Source of the DNA: Nitrosopumilus sp. BACL13 MAG-121220-bin23
Lineage (GTDB): Archaea > Thermoproteota > Nitrososphaeria > Nitrososphaerales > Nitrosopumilaceae
Direction of reading: 5' to 3'
Assembly (NCBI GenBank): GCA_001437625.1
Contig: LIAL01000046.1
Location: 1 to 9,434 of the forward strand
DNA: 9,434 nt
Positions 1 through 5,723 of the stretch are shown piece by piece (position 1 is the first letter of the stretch; each line of letters begins with the position of its first letter). Under the pieces are notes generated by a model. That model made no database searches. It saw only the letters and a program-made list of their open reading frames with translations, and was not told the origin of the DNA. Position numbers and translations under genes: made by a program.

Positions 1-528
1 CTCTGCTGACTTTTCAAATCCTTTTGGCAACGTACCTTTTGGTTTGGTTGTTGCTGCAGGTGTTTCAGCTGGTTTTGGTGTTGAACCTTTTGGAAGTGTA
101 GGTTTTGGTTTATCTGTCTCAGTTGGTTTTACCTCTGCTGACTTTTCAAATCCTTTTGGCAACGTACCTTTTGGTTTGGTTGTTGCTGCAGGTGTTTCAG
201 CTGGTTTTGGTGTTGAACCTTTTGGAAGTGTAGGTTTTGGTTTATCTGTCTCAGTTGGTTTTACCTCTGCTGACTTTTCAAATCCTTTTGGCAACGTACC
301 TTTTGGTTTGGTTGTTGCTGCAGGTGTTTCAGCTGGTTTTGGTGTTGAACCTTTTGGAAGTGTAGGTTTTGGTTTATCTGTCTCAGTTGGTTTTACCTCT
401 GCTGACTTTTCAAATCCTTTTGGCAACGTACCTTTTGGTTTGGTTGTTGCTGCAGGTGTTTCAGCTGGTTTTGGTGTTGAACCTTTTGGAAGTGTAGGTT
501 TTGGTTTATCTGTCTCAGTTGGTTTTAC
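1..528. repeat. Four perfect 132-bp direct tandem repeats, continuing past the left edge
   Basis: The unit beginning ctctgctgac starts at 1, 133, 265 and 397, and the four copies look identical base for base by eye. The first six bases recur at 529 before the sequence diverges (ctctgcagg). The period is 132 = 3 x 44, so gain or loss of a unit keeps the frame of the minus-strand protein. The array is open at the left edge, so the true copy number is not known. The plus strand is G/T-rich and the coding strand A/C-rich across the array. Lack of third-position differences indicates recent expansion or homogenisation. Confidence 0.95.
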
Positions 529-651
529 CTCTGCAGGTTTAGTTTCTGCGGGTTTTGAGGTTAGCTGATCAGATAATTGATTTAATTTTGCTTCTAATTC
601 GGCAATCTTGGCTTCAAGATCTTGTTTTGTTTGCTTTTTAGCAGATGCCAT
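1..651 (-). CDS. Coiled-coil protein with Lys/Pro-rich 44-residue tandem repeats (C-terminus off left edge)
   Basis: Reading the minus strand from the ATG at 651-649 gives 217 codons without a stop, still open at the window edge. Residues 1-10 are polar and basic. Residues 11-30 (DLEAKIAELEAKLNQLSDQL) have hydrophobic residues at 12, 16, 19, 23, 26 and 30, a clean 4-3 heptad pattern, so a short coiled coil is likely. From residue 33 the protein is low-complexity (Lys, Pro, Thr, Glu, Ala), and residues 42-217 are four 44-residue repeats, each with two TLPKG motifs. There is no signal peptide or membrane segment, so it is probably cytoplasmic. A TATA-like box at 675-682 fits a leaderless mRNA beginning at this ATG. 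An ATG at 661 is out of frame and soon stops. I do not recognise the family; the Lys/Pro tail is loosely like histone H1-type tails, but that is only compositional. The gene is real with good confidence; its function is unknown. Confidence 0.82.
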   Translation of the reverse strand, partial: MASAKKQTKQDLEAKIAELEAKLNQLSDQLTSKPAETKPAEVKPTETDKPKPTLPKGSTPKPAETPAATTKPKGTLPKGFEKSAEVKPTETDKPKPTLPKGSTPKPAETPAATTKPKGTLPKGFEKSAEVKPTETDKPKPTLPKGSTPKPAETPAATTKPKGTLPKGFEKSAEVKPTETDKPKPTLPKGSTPKPAETPAATTKPKGTLPKGFEKSAE

Positions 652-674
652 TAATTTTCATGCCTAGTTCGGGG

Positions 675-682
675 TTTATGTA
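675..682 (-). promoter_or_regulatory. TATA-like box for the repeat-protein gene
   Basis: On the minus strand this reads TACATAAA, centred about 27 bases before the ATG at 651. That is the spacing expected between an archaeal TATA box and a transcription start at the first base of a leaderless gene. Assigned by position and composition only. Confidence 0.45.
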
Positions 683-718
683 CATTTGGTTTGAATTAGA
701 TATGCAAACAGGATTAAT

Positions 719-726
719 TTTATATG
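719..726 (+). promoter_or_regulatory. TATA box for the small Cys/His protein gene
   Basis: TTTATATG is centred near 722.5, about 26 bases before the ATG at 748. This spacing argues that the transcript starts at 748, not before the upstream in-frame ATG at 736, which would lie only 13-14 bases from the box. Confidence 0.5.
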
Positions 727-747
727 TTAAATTAAATGATCAATATT

Positions 748-1122
748 ATGGATGATTTTGAAAAAGAATATCCGGATTTTGACTGGAAAAATACACCAGC
801 ATACAAACATCCAGGAGGAAGAAATTGCCCATGTCCAAAACATGAATACATTAGAGAGCAAATCAATTTTACAAAACAAGTAAATGAAAAAGGAAAAGAA
901 CCTTCAAAAATTACACTAAAATTTTGTCCAGATCATTACCAAGTATACTTGAATGAAGTTATTCCAGCAATGCCATTAAAGTATAGAATTTTAACAAAAA
1001 TTGCATTAAAACTAGGTGCAATTAAAATTGAGCAATTGAAATACATGGAATCAGAATTATGTTTTTACTGTAAATTTGGCTCTGGCGGTCATGATAAAAA
1101 AATAGAATTACCACCAATGTAG
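748..1122 (+). CDS. Small Cys/His-rich protein of unknown function
   Basis: This is a 124-residue soluble protein starting MDDFEKEYPD. An in-frame ATG at 736 would add four residues (MINI), but the TATA box at 719-726 fits transcription starting at 748. Candidate metal ligands fall in three groups: CPCPKH (Cys27, Cys29, His32), CPDH (Cys60, His63) and CFYC (Cys105, Cys108), with His115 nearby. This suggests a zinc-binding or Fe-S fold, but spacing matches no motif I can name. The central part (about 70-100) is basic and amphipathic. There is no signal peptide or membrane segment. It has its own promoter, divergent from the repeat-protein gene, and is followed by a 60-bp gap with a separate promoter for the UbiD-family gene, so it is probably monocistronic. 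Codon use matches its neighbours. I do not recognise the family; it could be a lineage-restricted conserved hypothetical. Confidence 0.8.
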   Translation: MDDFEKEYPDFDWKNTPAYKHPGGRNCPCPKHEYIREQINFTKQVNEKGKEPSKITLKFCPDHYQVYLNEVIPAMPLKYRILTKIALKLGAIKIEQLKYMESELCFYCKFGSGGHDKKIELPPM

Positions 1123-1154
1123 ACATCAAAAAAGTTAAAAAAACCGAGTTAAGC

Positions 1155-1160
1155 TTATAC
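1155..1160 (+). promoter_or_regulatory. TATA-like box for the UbiD-family gene
   Basis: TTATAC, preceded by the purine-containing stretch gttaagc, is centred about 25-26 bases before the GTG at 1183. This supports a leaderless transcript and the GTG as start. Confidence 0.45.
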
Positions 1161-1182
1161 CTGATTTAACAAAACTTTCAAT

Positions 1183-2625
1183 GTGGTAATACAAGATACA
1201 CAAGAATTTATCATTGAGCTTGAAAAGCAAGGGGAATTAAAAAGAGTAAAAACAGAAGTTGATGCAGATTTAGAAATTGCAGAAATTTTGAGAAGAGAGA
1301 TGTATTCTAATGGTTCTGCAATTCTGTTTGAAAATGTAAAAGGACACACCATGCCAGTTTTAGGAAATGCATTTGGTTCAATGAAAAGATTAGAAATAGG
1401 ACTTGAAATGACGGATTTTACAGAAATTGGTCAACGTATTGTAGATATGACAAAAATGGACATGCCATCAGGGTTATTAAATAAAATTAAAAAACTTCCA
1501 GAATTTTCAAAAATGGCAGCATCATTTCCAAAATCACAGTCAAACGGATTAGTTACAGAAGTAACATCAACAGATGCATCTTTTGATGATTTACCAATCA
1601 TAAAATCATGGCCAAATGATGCAGGTCGTTTCATAACACTAGGATTGATTGCAACAAAACATCCAGAAACAGGAGTTAGAAATCTAGGGGTTTACAGAAT
1701 GCAAATTATTGATAAAACCCACGCATCAATGCATTGGCAAAAACACAAGAGAGGTGCAAACCACGGAGAGATTTCAAAAGACAGAGGTGAAAAAATCCCA
1801 GCAGCAATAATAATTGGCGGAGAGCCGGCAACAGTTTTTTCATCCATAGCACCAGTTCCAGAAGGATTAGACAAATATCTATTTGCAGGAATTACAAGAA
1901 AAGAAGGAATTAAGACAGTAAAATGTAAAACAATTGATTTAGATGTTCCAGCAAATGCAGAAATTGTTTTAGAAGGATACGTCGATCCTGAAGACATTAG
2001 AGATGAAGGACCGTTTGGAGATCATACAGGATACTATACACCTGTTGAACCATATCCAACATTCACATTAACAGGAATAATGAGAAGAAAGAATCCAGTT
2101 TATGTTACAACAGTTGTGGGTAAACCAATTCTTGAGGATGCATATATTGGCAAAGTTATTGAACGCTCATTTTTACCACTTGTTCAAATGTTTCATCCAG
2201 AAGTGATAGATTTCAGTATGCCAGCTGCAGGATGGTTTCAAGGGTATGCAGTAATTTCAATCAAAAAAAGATATCCAGGTCAAGCAAAAAAAGTTATGAT
2301 GGGTTTATGGGGAATGGGGCAACTTTCACTTACAAAGATGTTTGTGGTTGTGGATGAAGATATCAACGTGCATGACATGGATGATGTCATATGGGCAATT
2401 ACTACAAGATCAGATGCTGCAAGAGACACAATAATTATCAACAATACACCTACAGATACTTTAGATCCTGCATCCCCACTAGTTAATTTAGGATCTAAAA
2501 TGGGAATAGATGCAACTCAAAAAACAAGAGAAGAAGGATACATGAGAGAAATTCAACAGCAAGTAAAAGTAGATGAGGAAACAAAGAATCTGGTAGATTC
2601 CAAATGGGCAGATTACGGACTATAG
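1183..2625 (+). CDS. UbiD-family decarboxylase (prenylated-FMN dependent), probably for menaquinone synthesis
   Basis: This 480-residue protein has the full UbiD architecture. The N-terminus (residues 6-21, TQEFIIELEKQGELKR) is the usual family opening. The middle carries NLGVYRMQ (167-174), whose Arg172 matches the catalytic Arg, and HWQKHKRG (184-191). The hallmark EGPFGDHTGYY (275-285) supplies Glu275 and Asp280 of the acidic pair. The C-terminal TKMFVVVDEDINV (384-396) and WAITTR motifs are also typical. UbiD enzymes need prenylated FMN from a UbiX partner, not in this window. Known substrates include aromatic acids in ubiquinone and futalosine-menaquinone synthesis. Beside a convergent MqnC homologue, a role in decarboxylating a naphthoate intermediate is the best inference. 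The start is GTG; the ATG two bases earlier (1181) reads into a stop at once. The stop overlaps that of the opposing gene. Family is certain, substrate inferred. Confidence 0.92.
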   Translation: MVIQDTQEFIIELEKQGELKRVKTEVDADLEIAEILRREMYSNGSAILFENVKGHTMPVLGNAFGSMKRLEIGLEMTDFTEIGQRIVDMTKMDMPSGLLNKIKKLPEFSKMAASFPKSQSNGLVTEVTSTDASFDDLPIIKSWPNDAGRFITLGLIATKHPETGVRNLGVYRMQIIDKTHASMHWQKHKRGANHGEISKDRGEKIPAAIIIGGEPATVFSSIAPVPEGLDKYLFAGITRKEGIKTVKCKTIDLDVPANAEIVLEGYVDPEDIRDEGPFGDHTGYYTPVEPYPTFTLTGIMRRKNPVYVTTVVGKPILEDAYIGKVIERSFLPLVQMFHPEVIDFSMPAAGWFQGYAVISIKKRYPGQAKKVMMGLWGMGQLSLTKMFVVVDEDINVHDMDDVIWAITTRSDAARDTIIINNTPTDTLDPASPLVNLGSKMGIDATQKTREEGYMREIQQQVKVDEETKNLVDSKWADYGL

Positions 2626-3738
2626 AACACGAATAGGATTATAGAAATTATCTCTTTCTTCAACTTGATATCCAATTTGATGAATAGCATCAATGATAAT
2701 TTTATCAGTTAATTCAGTTGAACGTGCACCAGTACATGAAACGACTTCTTCACCAATCAAAGTTCCACCAAAATCATCAGCACCATATTGCAATGCAAGT
2801 TGTGCCATACCCACACCATTAGTTAGCCATGATGATTGAATGTGAGGAATTAATCCATTTAGAACAAGTCTAGATATCGCAATCATTTTCAAAAGCTGAA
2901 TTCCGCCAGTACCATATTCAACAATACCCTCTTCTTGCATCAAAGTATTATTTGGTTCAAAGTTCCATGGGATAAAAGCCATAAAGCCATTAGTCTTTTC
3001 TTGTAATTTTACAATTTTAGAAAAGTGTTCAACAATATCGTTATTGTTTTCAACACTACCATACATCATTGTTGCAGAACCAGGGATTCCCAAAGAATGT
3101 GCCTCATCCATAATTCGAATCCAATCAGCACTAGAAATTTTCTTTGGACTAATAATTTCTTTAACAGAATCAGTTAAAATTTCAGCACCAGCGCCAGGGA
3201 TAGATTGTAAACCAGCATCTTTTAATCGAGATAAAACTTCTTTGGTAGATGATTTTTCAACTCTTGCAATCATATCAATTTCAGATGTAGATAATCCGTG
3301 TATACCAATAGTCGGGAATTTTTTGCGCATCATTTTGAATGCATCCTCGTAATATTCAATTTTTAAATTTGGATTATGTCCACCTTGAATCAAGACTTGA
3401 CTGATTTTGAACATGTCATATGATGTTTTAACACGAGTTTCAATTTCATCAAGAGATAAAGTGTAAGAATCTTCAGCTCCAGGAGATCTATAAAATGCAC
3501 AAAATTTACAATCAGTGATACAGACATTAGTATAATTCAAAATTATATTATTTACAAAAGATGCTTTATTACCAAATTGTTTTTTTGTTAAATAACCAGA
3601 TACCAATCCCATTAAATGAACATCATTAGATTCTAAAAGTCTCAAAATATCTTTAGGTCCAGGCCTATTACCTTTAAGAGAATTTTCCAAAATATCTTTA
3701 ATTTCACTTTTTTGTATCTGTTCAGTAGTTTGACTCAA
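2620..3738 (-). CDS. mqnC: Cyclic dehypoxanthinyl futalosine synthase (radical SAM, MqnC-type)
   Basis: This 372-residue radical SAM enzyme should close the ring of dehypoxanthine futalosine, a step of the futalosine route from chorismate to menaquinone. The cluster-binding Cys are in CITDCKFC (Cys73, Cys77, Cys80), followed by AFYR. Other MqnC-like blocks are NYTNVC (68-73), QGGHNPNLKIEYYED (118-132), PGAGAEIL (181-188), SATMMYGSVE (221-230), GFMAFIPWNFEP (251-262), IQSSW (300-304) and GADDFGGT (319-326). The related F420 enzyme CofH and aminofutalosine synthase MqnE are the alternatives; the IPW and DFGGT blocks and full length favour MqnC. The start is TTG at 3738-3736: an in-frame stop lies immediately upstream and the next Met (43) would cut into the conserved N-terminus. 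It is transcribed divergently from the shikimate operon and converges on the UbiD-family gene. Confidence 0.82.
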   Translation of the reverse strand: MSQTTEQIQKSEIKDILENSLKGNRPGPKDILRLLESNDVHLMGLVSGYLTKKQFGNKASFVNNIILNYTNVCITDCKFCAFYRSPGAEDSYTLSLDEIETRVKTSYDMFKISQVLIQGGHNPNLKIEYYEDAFKMMRKKFPTIGIHGLSTSEIDMIARVEKSSTKEVLSRLKDAGLQSIPGAGAEILTDSVKEIISPKKISSADWIRIMDEAHSLGIPGSATMMYGSVENNNDIVEHFSKIVKLQEKTNGFMAFIPWNFEPNNTLMQEEGIVEYGTGGIQLLKMIAISRLVLNGLIPHIQSSWLTNGVGMAQLALQYGADDFGGTLIGEEVVSCTGARSTELTDKIIIDAIHQIGYQVEERDNFYNPIRVL

Positions 3739-3758
3739 TTACCAATAATCCCATAAAA

Positions 3759-3782
3759 TTTCTATTTAATTCTTGATAGAAA
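3759..3782. promoter_or_regulatory. Inverted repeat across the mqnC promoter
   Basis: TTTCTAT at 3759-3765 and its exact complement ATAGAAA at 3776-3782 flank a 10-base spacer. The left arm overlaps the probable TATA box of mqnC, so a bound protein could block transcription factors there. No regulator is identified; the arms are short and AT-rich, so chance cannot be excluded. Confidence 0.3.
3762..3770 (-). promoter_or_regulatory. TATA-like box for mqnC
   Basis: On the minus strand this reads ATTAAATAG, centred about 28 bases before the TTG at 3738. The spacing is that of a leaderless or nearly leaderless archaeal gene. Confidence 0.4.
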
Positions 3783-3834
3783 GTATAGATTCAAAATAAA
3801 TGAAGAACTTATGCTTAATTTTAAATAAATCTAA

Positions 3835-3848
3835 GTGTACAGATACAC
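3835..3848. promoter_or_regulatory. Inverted repeat upstream of the shikimate operon promoter
   Basis: GTGTA-CAGA-TACAC is a perfect 5-base inverted repeat with a 4-base centre, ending two bases before the TATA-like region of the aroA' promoter. Its place just upstream of the TFB site would suit an operator or activator site. It is short enough to occur by chance. Confidence 0.25.
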
Positions 3849-3849
3849 G

Positions 3850-3860
3850 TTATTTTTAAG
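3850..3860 (+). promoter_or_regulatory. TATA-like box for the shikimate operon
   Basis: TTATTTTTAAG lies about 26-33 bases before the aroA' ATG at 3886 and is the only good TATA-like element at that distance. The transcript would start at roughly 3881-3885, leaving almost no leader. Confidence 0.45.
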
Positions 3861-3885
3861 TAGGGCTGCAGGATAAAAATAAAAC

Positions 3886-4668
3886 ATGGTATCAGCAAAT
3901 GAAATTAGATTAAATCGAATTATGAGAAAAGGAAAAATGTTATGCATTCCAATGGATCATGGAATTTCAGAGGGACCTATGGAGGGTATTGAAGATCCAG
4001 CTTCTACAATTTACAAATGTGAAGGACATGGGCTTACAAGCGTAATTATTAACAAAGGAATTCTTAAAGCATTACCAAAGCCACTAAAAATTGGAGTTTT
4101 AGTTCATTTTTCAAGTAGTACATCATTATCATTATCACCTAATCGTAAAATGCTAACAGGTACAGTCAAAGAAGCACTTGCATTAGGAGCTGATGGAGTT
4201 TCACTTCACATCAATATTGGAGGTAAAGAAGAACCAGAAATGTTAGAACAGCTTGGAATGACAGCAGAACAATGTCACAGATGGGGAATGCCACTTTTAG
4301 CAATGATGTATCCAAGAGGAGAAAATATTCCAAATCCACATGATCCAGAAATAGTAGGACATGTTGCAAGGATTGGTGCAGAATGTGGTGCAGATATTGT
4401 TAAGACATTATACACAGGAGATATTGATTCATTTGCAAAAATTGTAAAAAGTACACCAGTACCAATTGTAATTGCAGGAGGGCCAAAAGCAAAAACAGAT
4501 TTAGATATTCTTCAAATGACTGAAGACGCCATAACTGCAGGAGCAAAAGGAGTAACATATGGTAGAAACATCTTTGCACATAAAGCACCTGAAAAAATGG
4601 TTGAAGCATTAGCTGAAATAATTTTCAAAAAAGGAACCGCAAAGGAAGCGATGAAAAGAATTGAATAA
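3886..4668 (+). CDS. aroA': 2-amino-3,7-dideoxy-D-threo-hept-6-ulosonate (ADTH) synthase
   Basis: This 260-residue class I (Schiff-base) aldolase of the archaeal DhnA/FBA group catalyses the first step of the archaeal shikimate route. It joins L-aspartate semialdehyde to a C6 deoxyketose phosphate and replaces the DAHP synthase used by most bacteria. Visible motifs are IPMDHGISEGP (21-31, with Asp24), MMYPRG (140-145, with Tyr142) and DIVKTLYTGD (170-179), where Lys173 should form the Schiff base. IAGGPK (196-201) and TYGRNIF (224-230) form the phosphate-binding end of the barrel. Spacing of Asp, Tyr and Lys agrees with the Methanocaldococcus enzyme MJ0400 as I recall it. The archaeal fructose-bisphosphate aldolase is the nearest alternative, but the next gene being 3-dehydroquinate synthase II makes ADTH synthase the strong choice. 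It opens the operon and its 3' end overlaps the next gene by 8 bases. Confidence 0.93.
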   Translation: MVSANEIRLNRIMRKGKMLCIPMDHGISEGPMEGIEDPASTIYKCEGHGLTSVIINKGILKALPKPLKIGVLVHFSSSTSLSLSPNRKMLTGTVKEALALGADGVSLHINIGGKEEPEMLEQLGMTAEQCHRWGMPLLAMMYPRGENIPNPHDPEIVGHVARIGAECGADIVKTLYTGDIDSFAKIVKSTPVPIVIAGGPKAKTDLDILQMTEDAITAGAKGVTYGRNIFAHKAPEKMVEALAEIIFKKGTAKEAMKRIE

Positions 4669-5722
4669 AACAAGAGAATTAATAATTTTACCAAAAGTAA
4701 ATCAAGCGCAATTAGAAAAATTTTTACCCCAATTAGAAGAAGAGGGAATTAAAACAGTGTATCTAGATCCAAAAAAAATAGGAAATAAAAAAATAAAATT
4801 ACAAACAATTTCAACATCAAAGTCTTCAAACTATGTAGTACTAGAAAAAGAAGGAGCAGTCAAACCTAAAGGGAAAAAAGTTGGAATTAAATTTGAAGTA
4901 TTGTCAAATGCAGATATTGAAAATGTTTTAACAATATCAAAAAAAGGACTAGATTTTGTAATAATAGAGGTAAAAGATTGGAAAATAATTCCATTAGAAA
5001 ACATAATTGCTAAACTACACAAAATACATACAAAGATTTTTGCAATTGCAAGAAACACCAAAGAAGTTAGAAAAATGTTTTCAATTTTAGAAGTAGGAGT
5101 AGATGGAGTAATTTTCAGCACATCATCAATTAATGAAGTGAAAGAAGCAATGGTGTATTTAGGAACACGAAGTTTTGAGATGAAACAAGCCAAAATTATT
5201 GAAATTAAAGAAGTTGGAGATGGAGAACGTGTGTGTGTAGATACAGCATCAATATTACATAAAGGAGAAGGGATGTTAATTGGAAATAGATCAAATTTCT
5301 TATTTCTAGTTCACAATGAATCAGTAGGATCATCATTTACATCACCAAGGCCATTTAGAGTAAATGCAGGTGCAGTTCATTGTTACACATTATCACCAGA
5401 CGGTACAACTAACTATCTATCAGAAGTTGAAACAGGATCAGAAGTATTAATTCTAAATTCCAAAGGAGAAGCAAGAAGAGCAACAGTAGGGAGAGCTAAA
5501 ATTGAAAGAAGACCAATGTTGATGATAAAAGCTTCAATAGGAAATGAAATAGGAGGAATTATTGCACAAGATGCAGAAACCATCAGATTTGTCAAACCAA
5601 ATGGACAACTCGTATCAGTAACACATCTAAAAAAAGGCGATATCGTGATGGCACATTCAAAACCTGCAACAGGCAGACATTTTGGAATGGAAGTATCTGA
5701 CGAGTACATATTAGAAAAGTAA
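4661..5722 (+). CDS. aroB': 3-dehydroquinate synthase II (archaeal type)
   Basis: This 353-residue enzyme converts ADTH to 3-dehydroquinate by NAD-dependent oxidative deamination and cyclisation, and is unrelated to bacterial AroB. Family blocks are VKDWKIIPLENIIA (104-117), GDGERVCVDT (187-196), GEGMLIG (202-208), RPFRVNAGAVH (230-240), YLSEVETG (252-259), ETIRFVKPNG (306-315) and GRHFG (338-342). The length suits the family (about 350-360). The start is TTG at 4661, inside the last codons of aroA' (8-base overlap). The ATG at 4651 is in the aroA' frame and cannot serve. A weak purine stretch (aaaggaag, 4641-4648) is the only Shine-Dalgarno candidate, so translational coupling to aroA' is likely. 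It acts directly on the product of the previous gene, as in many archaea where the two are adjacent. Confidence 0.94.
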   Translation: MNKTRELIILPKVNQAQLEKFLPQLEEEGIKTVYLDPKKIGNKKIKLQTISTSKSSNYVVLEKEGAVKPKGKKVGIKFEVLSNADIENVLTISKKGLDFVIIEVKDWKIIPLENIIAKLHKIHTKIFAIARNTKEVRKMFSILEVGVDGVIFSTSSINEVKEAMVYLGTRSFEMKQAKIIEIKEVGDGERVCVDTASILHKGEGMLIGNRSNFLFLVHNESVGSSFTSPRPFRVNAGAVHCYTLSPDGTTNYLSEVETGSEVLILNSKGEARRATVGRAKIERRPMLMIKASIGNEIGGIIAQDAETIRFVKPNGQLVSVTHLKKGDIVMAHSKPATGRHFGMEVSDEYILEK

Positions 5723-5723
5723 A

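Noticed and set aside
1..528. CRISPR array
   Set aside because: The units are 132 bp, contiguous and identical throughout, with no short repeats separated by distinct spacers.
44..568. Forward 174-codon ORF with Gly/Phe/Val-rich repeats (VPFG, EPFGS), resembling a structural or amyloid-like protein
   Set aside because: It is the antisense shadow of the 132-bp array. It has no promoter or ribosome site, it starts inside the repeats, and the minus strand gives a better gene with start, coiled coil and TATA box.
678..685. ATGTACAT palindrome in the divergent promoter region
   Set aside because: An eight-base palindrome is close to chance expectation in about 90 bases and it does not extend further.
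736..747. Four-residue N-terminal extension (MINI) of the small Cys/His protein
   Set aside because: The TATA box at 719-726 predicts transcription from about 748, which would leave the ATG at 736 off the message. Not fully excluded.
1131..1143. A-rich run after the small Cys/His gene as a terminator
   Set aside because: Archaeal intrinsic termination depends on T-runs in the coding strand; this is an A-run in AT-rich DNA, with no supporting structure.
3044..3352. Forward ORF opposite mqnC
   Set aside because: It lies wholly within mqnC on the other strand and its composition is that of an antisense shadow, with no promoter or family motif.
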